A stretch of 5,714 nucleotides of DNA from Kiritimatiellia bacterium (GCA_007133745.1 SLMC01000190.1:1-5714); one strand, 5' to 3'. Positions 1 to 5,567 are shown, counted from the stretch's first letter. Notes: a model not told the origin generated them from the sequence alone. Translations and numbers: made by a program.

Positions 1-65
1 CAGCCGACCCGAGCCGCTTCCGCTTTTGCTTTCGGCTCGCCAAGACATGTTTGCGTTGTCGTCAT
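1..65 (-). CDS. 5' end of an unidentified gene, cut by the window edge
   Basis: An ATG at 63-65 (minus strand) opens a frame that stays open to the window edge, giving about 21 residues beginning MTTTQTCLGEPKAKAEAARV. An AAGGA Shine-Dalgarno-like sequence (76-80) lies 10 bases upstream, which is what makes this a credible start rather than noise. The short peptide is rich in Ala, Lys and Glu, with mostly coding-like codon choice. It is read in the same direction as the long gene at 254-2098 and begins about 190 bases downstream of that gene's stop, so it could be the next gene of the same transcript or have its own promoter. Too little is present to name a family. The alternative is that this is non-coding sequence that happens to be open. 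Confidence 0.4.
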   Translation of the reverse strand, partial: MTTTQTCLGEPKAKAEAARVG

Positions 66-108
66 GATGCGTCTATCCTTAGCTTATCGTTTCCGGCGCG
101 CTCTGTGT

Positions 109-140
109 GCGAGCATGCGAGTGCGTGAGTTTGCGAGGAT
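109..140. repeat. Degenerate 8-base tandem repeat (GCGAGNNT-like)
   Basis: Four consecutive octamers read GCGAGCAT, GCGAGTGC, GTGAGTTT and GCGAGGAT. The first five bases are nearly constant and the last three vary. It lies in the gap between the partial gene at the left edge and the end of the radical SAM gene. Function unknown; it could be a relic of slippage. Confidence 0.5.
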
Positions 141-176
141 GAGAACGATCAATCCTCCCTGTCCAGACTCGCTTTC

Positions 177-200
177 CCCACATACCCACATACCCACACA
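177..200. repeat. Three-copy tandem repeat of CCCACATA
   Basis: Two exact copies of CCCACATA (177-184, 185-192) are followed by one copy with a single change (CCCACACA, 193-200). On the minus strand this gives regularly spaced G-runs. It lies about 55 bases beyond the stop of the radical SAM gene. The rest of 66-253 shows no gene and no convincing terminator. Confidence 0.7.
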
Positions 201-253
201 CTTGGATTGCGGGTGACAGCCCGCCTCAACAATAACGTGTTCCAACTCACGAT

Positions 254-2098
254 CTACATGCCATCGGGTTCCAGCGCGGGCAAGCCGGGCGCGGTTCGCG
301 TGGACTTCGCTTCGGCCCGGCGCAGCTTCAGCATGGCCAGGCGTCCGAAGAGCGCGAACAGGCGGGACCCTGTAATCTTGTCGGGCGTCTGATCGCAACC
401 GGCGCAGACGCGGCCGGGCCGGTGCCGCTCCTTGTTCGCCATCAGTTCGGGCAGGCTCGCATGCAGCAGATTGCCCATAGGGTTGCGCACAGCCTGATCG
501 TTGCAGCAGGTCGAGTCGCCGGCCGCCGTAACGAACAGTTGCGCGTTCCACGTGCAGGGATAGTCGTAGGCCCGGAGCAGATCGAAAAACTCGCGTATTC
601 TCGGGAAAAAACGCTGGAAGCTGAGGCTGAGCCGGACCTGTACGCCGCCGATGCGCTTGCCGTTGTAGCGTCGGATCAGATCGGCGTACATGTCGCAGCC
701 CTTGACCGTGCTGCGGATCAGGCCGGACCGGTTCGCCGTGGCGGGAAACAGGATGGCTTCGACCGTTTCGGCCCCCGCTTCCCGTGCCAGCGTCGTTAAA
801 AACTGCAGGGTCCGATCGAAATCCCGCCGCACCACGTCGCGGTCCGGCGGCGAGATATGGAACTGAACACGCCGAATACGGCCTTGTCCGTAAAGCTTAA
901 GCGCCTCGCGGATGCCGGGCACGACATGTTTCAGCAGGGCGGGACCCCGGCGCGGATCGCCGGACATCAGCATGCCGTACGATTCCGGGTCCGGGGTCGG
1001 GAACGAGACGATCAGGGTCAGCGGATTGCGCGTGAAGGCGTCCAGCACGCCCGGCCGCAGCAGCCGAACCCCGTTGGTGACCACCGAGACTTCCGGCGTG
1101 GGCGCGTCGGGCACGTCCCATTGGCGGATCATGTCACCGAACATATCCATGCGCTCGCCGAATTCCGGGTGCAGGGTGGGTTCGCCATCCCCCGCGTTGG
1201 CCACGTAGCGGACGAGCAGACCCTGCCGCGCCGCCTGCTTGATCCGGGCGACGAGCGTTTCGGTCACCGACTTGGGCTGGAATTCCTTCGGCCCCTTGTA
1301 GCCGGGCTTGTTGACGCCGCACAGCGTGCAGTTGCAGTTGCAGATGCCGTGCGAAAGGCTGTTGTTGATGGCGATCGGACGCCGCGTCTTCATTGGAGCT
1401 TCCATGGCGGAGCGCGCCGCGCAGAGGCGGGGTTTGCGCGCGACATCCAGATGATGGCCCGCTCGACGCGAGATGCGCGACCGGCCCAGTCCAGCCTGGC
1501 GAACGTGTCCGGCCATTTCTTCGGGAGTCAAGGCCGCGCGGAGCGAATTCCAGTATTGACGCTTCTCTTCGGAACCGTACCGCAAAAGCGCGCCAAACCC
1601 GTTGACCAGCGTCTTCGTTACCAAGGGCGAGCGCGGACGCCGCAGATCGCGCACCAGAAAAGCGCCGTCCGGCGCCAGAACGCGCCGGATTTCCCGGAGC
1701 GCCAGTTCCGGGTTCGGCACATGATGCAGGGTATGCAGCGAAACGACCAGTTGGAACCGTTGATCCTGAAACGGCAGGCGGGTGGCGTCGCCCAATATCG
1801 GTACGACCCGATGGCCCACGCCTGCTTTTTCCGCGTTGCGCCGCACGAGATTCAGCATGGTTTCCGACAGATCCAGGGCATAAACCGTCATATTCGGACA
1901 GCGGCGGGCGAGATCAACGGCCACATGGCCCGGCCCGCAGCCGATATCCAACGCCTGGCCTTGCCGGATGCCCATCGATAACACCTTGCCGATGAAAGGA
2001 TTATCCAGGCAAAAGCGATGCTTGCGGCTCAGGCGGTCGTAGGTGTCCGCATCGGCATCGCATAAGGCTTCGACCGGTTCCAGTATGCGTTCCATCAT
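254..2098 (-). CDS. Class I SAM methyltransferase fused to radical SAM (Twitch/SPASM-like) protein
   Basis: A 614-residue two-enzyme protein. Residues ~1-225 are a UbiE/Methyltransf_11-type Rossmann methyltransferase: LDIGCGPG at 50-57 (SAM binding), acidic DLSE after strand 2 at 76-79, GDATRLPF at 103-110 and LHTLHHV at 121-127. From residue 236 a radical SAM domain begins: CNCNCTLC gives the CxxxCxxC [4Fe-4S] ligands C253, C257, C260 (with an extra C255), and GDGEP at 303-307 is the SAM-binding GGE-type motif. The C-terminal part has C515-x11-G-x4-C532 and C565-x2-C568, the start of a SPASM pattern, with no further cysteines, so probably one auxiliary cluster (Twitch-like). This is the organisation of enzymes that modify peptides or other large substrates, but the substrate is unknown. 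The start was chosen because AAAAGGAGG lies directly upstream; a second ATG follows immediately (2095). Residue 236 is also a Met and could be an internal start. The protein looks cytoplasmic, with no signal peptide. A frameshift-generated fusion cannot be excluded. Confidence 0.85.
   Translation of the reverse strand: MMERILEPVEALCDADADTYDRLSRKHRFCLDNPFIGKVLSMGIRQGQALDIGCGPGHVAVDLARRCPNMTVYALDLSETMLNLVRRNAEKAGVGHRVVPILGDATRLPFQDQRFQLVVSLHTLHHVPNPELALREIRRVLAPDGAFLVRDLRRPRSPLVTKTLVNGFGALLRYGSEEKRQYWNSLRAALTPEEMAGHVRQAGLGRSRISRRAGHHLDVARKPRLCAARSAMEAPMKTRRPIAINNSLSHGICNCNCTLCGVNKPGYKGPKEFQPKSVTETLVARIKQAARQGLLVRYVANAGDGEPTLHPEFGERMDMFGDMIRQWDVPDAPTPEVSVVTNGVRLLRPGVLDAFTRNPLTLIVSFPTPDPESYGMLMSGDPRRGPALLKHVVPGIREALKLYGQGRIRRVQFHISPPDRDVVRRDFDRTLQFLTTLAREAGAETVEAILFPATANRSGLIRSTVKGCDMYADLIRRYNGKRIGGVQVRLSLSFQRFFPRIREFFDLLRAYDYPCTWNAQLFVTAAGDSTCCNDQAVRNPMGNLLHASLPELMANKERHRPGRVCAGCDQTPDKITGSRLFALFGRLAMLKLRRAEAKSTRTAPGLPALEPDGM
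1390..1393 (-). other. Possible internal start of the radical SAM part, ATGA context
   Basis: The Met codon at 1391-1393 opens the radical SAM half (MKTRRPIAINNSLS). It is preceded by GGAAG five bases upstream, a weak Shine-Dalgarno match. The bases read ATGA: in the +1 frame relative to the upstream methyltransferase, a TGA overlaps this ATG, the usual junction of two translationally coupled genes. In the given sequence the methyltransferase frame has no stop here and reads straight through, so this start would be an additional or ancestral one. Confidence 0.35.
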
Positions 2099-2103
2099 GA
2101 AAG

Positions 2104-2109
2104 CCTCCT
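2104..2109 (-). promoter_or_regulatory. Strong ribosome binding site of the methyltransferase/radical SAM gene
   Basis: On the minus strand the sequence is AGGAGG, within AAAAGGAGG, five bases before ATG 2098 and eight before ATG 2095. It excludes the much longer open frame extending to 2218 as the real start and leaves only the choice between two adjacent Met codons. Confidence 0.85.
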
Positions 2110-2125
2110 TTTCGTGTTGACGACC

Positions 2126-2143
2126 TCTTCCGCAAGTGGAAGA
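2126..2143 (-). repeat. Small inverted repeat in the 5' leader of the radical SAM gene
   Basis: TCTTCC (2126-2131) and GGAAGA (2138-2143) form a perfect 6-bp stem with a 6-base loop, about 17 bases upstream of the AGGAGG. A second palindrome, ACAGG-A-CCTGT (2143-2153), abuts it. These could fold in the leader RNA or bind a protein dimer; no known riboswitch is recognised. Confidence 0.45.
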
Positions 2144-2215
2144 CAGGACCTGTTTCCGTGTAGGGATAGCTCTCGGCCGCGCAAGGTCAGGAAATAATTT
2201 CAAAAATTCAATTCT

Positions 2216-2232
2216 CACCGGCAGAGCCGGTG
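2216..2232. repeat. Perfect 7-bp inverted repeat, CACCGGC-AGA-GCCGGTG
   Basis: Arms at 2216-2222 and 2226-2232 are exactly complementary around a 3-base centre. It sits about 118 bases upstream of the radical SAM gene start and about 120 bases upstream of the amidase promoter candidate. Neither side has a T-run that would make it a clean terminator, so an operator or a remnant hairpin is more likely. Confidence 0.5.
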
Positions 2233-2353
2233 GATTAGCGGGGATTTAGAGCGTGTAACCTGTTGGACGAAGGAACGGAAAACGACCTTCTCTGCGTTCA
2301 TGTTTTTATAAACCTTGGACAGTCGCCAATGATAAACATTCGATGGTCAACCC

Positions 2354-2383
2354 TTGACTTTCGCTTGTTTATTTTGCCAGAAT
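2354..2383 (+). promoter_or_regulatory. Candidate sigma-70 type promoter for the amidase gene
   Basis: TTGACT (2354-2359, five of six to the -35 consensus) and CAGAAT (2378-2383, four of six to the -10) are separated by 18 bases of A/T-rich sequence. Transcription would start about 60 bases before the amidase ATG. Motif match only. Confidence 0.45.
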
Positions 2384-2439
2384 GCCCGTTATCGCCTTCT
2401 TGTGAACGTGCGACATTCATCGCCAACAGAGCGCGATAC

Positions 2440-2443
2440 GGAG
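2440..2443 (+). promoter_or_regulatory. Ribosome binding site fixing the amidase start
   Basis: GGAG lies eight bases before ATG 2452. The start at 2452 puts a signal peptide at the very N-terminus, whereas the longer open frame from 2263 would bury it behind 63 unconvincing residues. Confidence 0.65.
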
Positions 2444-2451
2444 ACGAACGG

Positions 2452-3681
2452 ATGAGTGGAACGCATATAGGCAAATCGATGTCGCTCGCCCGAGTGGCGT
2501 GCGTGCTGGCGCTGGGTTGGCCGTGCGGGAGCGCGTTCGGGCTCGAGATTCGCGATGCGCTCAGCCCTCGCAATAGCGAACGGGCGATACGCCGGCAAAC
2601 CCGCTATATCGTGCTGCACACGACCGAAGGGCCCGACAAAGGGTCCATCAACAAGATTCGCGAACGGGGCGAGGCCCATTATGTGGTGGATAGCGCCGGC
2701 GTTGTGCATCGCACCGTGGATCGGCGCCGAATCGCGTTCCATTCGGGGCGCAGCATGTGGAACAACAAGACCGACATGGACCTGTACGCGATCGGCATCG
2801 AGGTGGTCGGCTATCACAATCGGGATATCAACGAGGCGCAATACCGGGCCTTGCGCGAACTGTTGAGCCAGCTTCAGCGGCTGTATCGGATACCGGACCA
2901 GCGCGTCTTGTCCCACTCTATGGTGGCCTACGGCGCGCCGAACCGCTGGCATCGTCGGCCGCATCGCGGCCGGAAACGGTGCGGGATGCAGTTTGCGCGC
3001 CCATCGGTGCGCAAGAAACTGGGATTGAACCGTCGGCCCGGATACGATCCGGACGTTCGTGCCGGCCGTTTGGTCGAGGCCGACCCCTACCTGGCTCGCA
3101 TGTTGTACGGGCCCGAACCCGAATCTGTCGCAACCGCCTCCGCCGGCGAGGCCGGCAACGTTATTGCGCCGGGCCGTTCGGCCTGGGACATCGCCCGCGA
3201 CAAGTACAACAGCGCGGACACGCTATACATCTTTCCCGACGGCAAACGACAGCGCGGCAACGAAATTCGGCGATGGCGGAGCATGCCGAGCGGGACTCGG
3301 GTTGTTCCGGGCGAAACCCAGCGCGACAACGAGGAGGAACGCTTGCCGACGCTGGGCGTGGACGGGAACACCGCTTCGGAAATTGCCGGCAATGCCTACA
3401 ACAAGCCGACCACCTTTTATGTTTTTCCGAATGGCCGCTTGCGGCACGGCGGCGAGATGAACGAATCGGATTTCAAGAAAATGCCGACGGGAACGCGGGT
3501 GCTGATCGGCTATGTCGCGAGCGGCGCCGTCACGGAGAAACGGAGCGCGTTCGACATTAGCGGCCCGCGCTGGAACCATCCGTCCACCTATTATCTGTGG
3601 CCCGACGGCGCCCTCAAGCGCGGCGACGAAGTCAAGGAAGGCGCCATACCCGTCGGCGCCCGCCTGTTCTATCGGCGCTAG
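2452..3681 (+). CDS. Exported zinc N-acetylmuramoyl-L-alanine amidase with three C-terminal LysM-like repeats
   Basis: A 409-residue protein of the Amidase_2/PGRP/AmpD fold, which cuts the amide bond between N-acetylmuramic acid and the stem peptide of peptidoglycan. Residues 1-30 form a signal peptide (positive n-region, hydrophobic VACVLALGW, likely cleavage after AFG), so it acts in the periplasm or outside. The catalytic domain spans ~45-190: VLHTTEG supplies zinc ligand H56, IGIEVVG supplies the glutamate E117, and LSHSMVAYG supplies the second histidine H155. The third ligand is probably C177 in GRKRCG, which aligns with the GRKxD motif of AmpD but with Cys in place of Asp, as in T7 lysozyme and animal PGRPs. 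The stretch between H155 and C177 is about 12 residues longer than in AmpD. Residues ~239-408 hold three repeats, probably wall-binding. ATG 2479 is an alternative start that still keeps the signal peptide. It has no same-strand neighbour and likely its own promoter. Confidence 0.88.
   Translation: MSGTHIGKSMSLARVACVLALGWPCGSAFGLEIRDALSPRNSERAIRRQTRYIVLHTTEGPDKGSINKIRERGEAHYVVDSAGVVHRTVDRRRIAFHSGRSMWNNKTDMDLYAIGIEVVGYHNRDINEAQYRALRELLSQLQRLYRIPDQRVLSHSMVAYGAPNRWHRRPHRGRKRCGMQFARPSVRKKLGLNRRPGYDPDVRAGRLVEADPYLARMLYGPEPESVATASAGEAGNVIAPGRSAWDIARDKYNSADTLYIFPDGKRQRGNEIRRWRSMPSGTRVVPGETQRDNEEERLPTLGVDGNTASEIAGNAYNKPTTFYVFPNGRLRHGGEMNESDFKKMPTGTRVLIGYVASGAVTEKRSAFDISGPRWNHPSTYYLWPDGALKRGDEVKEGAIPVGARLFYRR
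3166..3675 (+). repeat. Three ~50-residue protein repeats within the amidase
   Basis: Repeat units lie at 3166-3312, 3346-3516 and 3532-3675. Each follows the plan S/A-x-x-I-A/S, then Y/W-N, then T-x-Y-x-F/W-P-D/N-G, then R-x-G-x-E, ending in P-x-G-T/A-R. The opening (SAWDIARDKYN) and the closing P-x-G-x-R-V resemble LysM modules, with a middle insertion carrying the aromatic-Pro-Asp-Gly turn. DNA identity between units is low, so the duplication is old. The last unit ends at the C-terminus. Confidence 0.75.
3678..3681. other. Shared CTAG stop codons of two convergent genes
   Basis: The palindrome CTAG gives TAG on the plus strand (3679-3681, end of the amidase) and TAG on the minus strand (3678-3680, end of the helical protein gene). 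The two coding regions overlap by four bases tail to tail, which leaves no room for a terminator between them. Confidence 0.85.
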
Positions 3682-4247
3682 TTTGAAACGAGTTCCGCCA
3701 ATTGCTCGCGTACGGCTGCGGCGCGTTCCCGGTTGGCCAGGGCTTGCATGGCGTCGTTGCCTTGCTCGGGTTCGTAGGCGTTGGCGGCCGACTCGTAGGC
3801 CTGAGCCGCTTCTGTGCGAGCGTTGACGGAAAGCGATTTCGCCATGCGAGCCATGCGCATGGCCTGATCTTCCCTTTCCTGTTCGCTGATTTTTCGGAAT
3901 TCGCGTCCGACTTCACGCCAGTTGCTTTCGGCCCGGTCGAAATTCGTCGCCGCACGGCCAAACATATCGCCAGCTCTTTTTTCCAGCGACCCCGCCGCGC
4001 GATAATAAATCTGCCGCTCGTCGTCTTCCGTATAGGCCTGGCGTCGCAGCGACTCCGCGCGATCCAGCAACCCTTTGGCTTCCTCGCGCGCAATAACGGC
4101 GGCCCATTCGCGATGCAAAGCCGCTTTTTCCCGCTCATGCGCCCGCTTCGATTTCGAGCGATCCCTAATGTCTTCGGGTGTTTCGCTCCAAACGCTGCCG
4201 CCCAAAAGCATGAAAGCAAAAAATAGGTTCCAGATTCGCACATTCAT
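3678..4247 (-). CDS. Small exported, charged alpha-helical protein of unknown function
   Basis: A 189-residue protein. Residues 1-21 (MNVRIWNLFFAFMLLGGSVWS) form a signal peptide with probable cleavage after VWS. The mature part is almost free of Pro and Gly, with dense Glu, Arg, Ala and Lys, and should be one long helical bundle or coiled coil (about 27-187). Ala-rich segments (AAGSLEKRAGDMFGRAA, EAAQAYESAANAYE) resemble TPR-like or periplasmic spacer helices, but no family is recognised. There is no lipobox cysteine, no transmembrane segment after the signal and no catalytic motif. The start is supported by a G-rich AGGGGGGGAAG tract ending six bases before the ATG and by the signal peptide placement. 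It converges on the amidase and shares its stop site, which suggests a long-standing neighbourhood and perhaps an envelope role, but this is inference. A frame one base away opens at 4243 and is rejected because it lacks coherent protein character. Confidence 0.8.
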   Translation of the reverse strand: MNVRIWNLFFAFMLLGGSVWSETPEDIRDRSKSKRAHEREKAALHREWAAVIAREEAKGLLDRAESLRRQAYTEDDERQIYYRAAGSLEKRAGDMFGRAATNFDRAESNWREVGREFRKISEQEREDQAMRMARMAKSLSVNARTEAAQAYESAANAYEPEQGNDAMQALANRERAAAVREQLAELVSN

Positions 4248-4544
4248 GGCCGCTTCCCCCCCTCATCTGTTATGCCTGTTACAAATAGACTAGCCATATC
4301 CCGCGCAAAAAACAAGTCTCTTTGGCAAGAAATAGTTGCAAAGCAGCACAAAAGAGGTTGAAGAAAAGGAAACGAAGGCAAGGAAGTTTGGAGTGCGGCG
4401 ACCTGGCGCCGCTCTGTGTAGCGAGACCTGGCTCGCGTATGAAAACCAGCGAGGATGCTGCTTCGGTCGGTTTGGAAACCCCTTTTCGACCGCTGTCTTC
4501 GCCTGGCGGCCACGCCGAGGCCGTGCCGGCCGCCGCGTTCCCGC
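4248..4544. other. Intergenic region with hairpin element and polypurine tract
   Basis: 297 bases between two minus-strand genes. Next to the helical protein gene, on the minus strand, TTGTTT and TAGTCT separated by 17 bases (about 4280-4319) form a weak promoter candidate. A purine-rich plus-strand tract (about 4337-4391) follows; as minus-strand RNA it would be C/U-rich and G-poor, as at Rho loading sites. Then comes the hairpin row at 4395-4460. The remainder to 4544 is GC-rich without a recognised feature. Confidence 0.5.
4395..4460. repeat. Row of three short hairpins with six-base loops
   Basis: Stem GCGGCG/CGCCGC (4395-4400, 4407-4412) and stem GCGAG/CTCGC (4421-4425, 4432-4436) both enclose the identical loop ACCTGG. 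A third, CAGC/GCTG (4447-4450, 4457-4460), encloses GAGGAT. Such modules look like dispersed intergenic palindromic elements. They lie about 85 bases or more past the stop of the methyltransferase gene on its strand and could also form the 3' end of that transcript. Confidence 0.6.
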
Positions 4545-5567
4545 CTATCCCAATGTGCCGTCGCGGCTGGCGGCGATGAAGGTCATGCCGTATTCGTCTT
4601 CGCCCAGCAGCAACGCCTTCGCCAGTTGGAACCCTTCCGATGCGGTGTCCAATCCGCGCAAGGTTTCCAGATTGATCTGCGCGGGATCGACAATGCCGCC
4701 GTCCGCGCCGGTCTCGACGGCCAGCCAACTGAAGACCTGATTGATCAGTTTGCGGTTGGGCATGCCGAACGACACGTTGCTGAGTCCGGCCACGATGTGA
4801 ATGTCCGGTCCGTACTTTTCGCGGACGGCCTTGACGGCGTCCAGAAAGCCTCGTCCGTTGGCGGCGTCCACCGAGATGGGGAACACCAGCGGATCCACAT
4901 GAATGTCCGCCGGTTCGAGGCCCGCATCCGTCAGCATCGGCATCAGTCGGTCCAAATTGGCCAAACGCTCTTCCGTATTGGCCGGCAACCCGGACTCGCC
5001 CGCGGCCGAAGCAATGACGACCGCTTTGCAACGCGCGGCCAAATCCAGGGCGTCGGTGCGTTCCAGCGACACGGAGTTGACCATGGGCTTGCCCCGTTCG
5101 GGATCGCAGGCTTCCAGCCCGGCTTTCAGAATGGGCTGGCTGGAGGAATCGACGCTGACGGGGATCGAAACAGCATTTTGAACCACGGCGACGGTCCACT
5201 GCATCAGGCGTACGCGTTCCTCGGTATCGGAACTGAACTCGTCCACGTTTATGTCCAGATAAGCCGCCCCGCGCGCCTCTTGCGCCTTGGCCAGGGCTTG
5301 CAGATAATCCACGCCGGCGGCCTGGTCGGCGGGCGGGCCGTAGCAGCCTTGCCAGATGGCTACCGCGCAGTGCTTGACACGGCCGTTTTGCCAGTCGGCG
5401 CCTTCGGTGAAGACGGGAGGAACCAGCAGCGAACGGCGTTCGCCATTCGCCGAAAAAACAATTTCCGAAACGCCGTCGGCATGGGTTCGCACCGATTTGC
5501 CGCCTACTTTGAAAATGCGTGTGCAATGAATGTTTTCGCCCACCACGATGAAACGTCCAATATCCAT
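4545..5567 (-). CDS. Pterin-binding methyltransferase, methyltetrahydrofolate:corrinoid (AcsE/MtgA-like) type
   Basis: A 340-residue cytoplasmic TIM-barrel protein of the dihydropteroate synthase-like superfamily. Family motifs appear in order: VVGENI (8-13), LDINVD (104-109), PVSVDSSS (136-143), PMVNSVSLE (161-169), HVDPLVFPIS (223-232), GLSNVSFGMPNRKLINQVF (261-279) and GIVDPA (291-296). N264 in GLSN matches the Asn that contacts the pterin N5 side in AcsE, and D140, N164 and D225 match its other pterin-site residues. Enzymes of this type move a methyl group between tetrahydrofolate and a corrinoid protein in the Wood-Ljungdahl pathway or in methylamine, betaine and O-demethylation. True DHPS (folate synthesis) is less likely because the motifs follow the methyltransferase branch. 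It is longer than AcsE (~260 residues) owing to an insertion at about 20-86 containing Trp- and Cys-rich segments (ADWQNGRVKHCAVAIWQGC). A strong ribosome binding site fixes the start. No corrinoid protein or activator is visible in the window. Confidence 0.88.
   Translation of the reverse strand: MDIGRFIVVGENIHCTRIFKVGGKSVRTHADGVSEIVFSANGERRSLLVPPVFTEGADWQNGRVKHCAVAIWQGCYGPPADQAAGVDYLQALAKAQEARGAAYLDINVDEFSSDTEERVRLMQWTVAVVQNAVSIPVSVDSSSQPILKAGLEACDPERGKPMVNSVSLERTDALDLAARCKAVVIASAAGESGLPANTEERLANLDRLMPMLTDAGLEPADIHVDPLVFPISVDAANGRGFLDAVKAVREKYGPDIHIVAGLSNVSFGMPNRKLINQVFSWLAVETGADGGIVDPAQINLETLRGLDTASEGFQLAKALLLGEDEYGMTFIAASRDGTLG

Larger units (their letters stand above)
2099..2451. other. 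Divergent intergenic region
   Basis: 353 bases between two genes read away from each other. It contains the ribosome binding sites of both, a promoter candidate for the amidase (2354-2383), and three palindromes (2126-2143, 2143-2153, 2216-2232) on the side of the radical SAM gene. An A/T-rich stretch (about 2190-2213) beside the largest palindrome may be part of the minus-strand promoter, but I could not pick convincing -35/-10 boxes. Open frames crossing it are extensions of the flanking genes and lack ribosome binding sites. Confidence 0.6.

Noticed and set aside
109..200. CRISPR array
   Set aside because: The repeats are eight bases long and contiguous, with no spacers, and no cas gene is present.
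857..1981. Long plus-strand open frame opposite the radical SAM gene
   Set aside because: It is a mirror of a high-GC coding strand. Its translation is Arg/Gln/His-rich without domain motifs, while the minus strand has clear motifs.
2099..2218. N-terminal extension of the methyltransferase/radical SAM gene to an ATG at 2218
   Set aside because: No ribosome binding site there, the extra 40 residues have no family character, and a strong AGGAGG stands before the internal ATG at 2098.
2216..2232. Intrinsic terminator at the 7-bp inverted repeat
   Set aside because: No T-run directly after the stem on either strand, and no gene ends beside it.
2263..2451. N-terminal extension of the amidase to 2263
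   Set aside because: It would place 63 odd residues before a clear signal peptide and would overlap the best promoter candidate; GGAG supports 2452.
2452..2541. Amidase as a lipoprotein
   Set aside because: The Cys in the signal region is preceded by Gly-Trp-Pro, which does not fit a lipobox; an AFG signal peptidase I site follows.
4279..5526. 415-residue minus-strand frame over the corrinoid-type methyltransferase
   Set aside because: Low-complexity Arg/Gly product, no ribosome binding site and no motifs; the frame from 5567 has all the family motifs.
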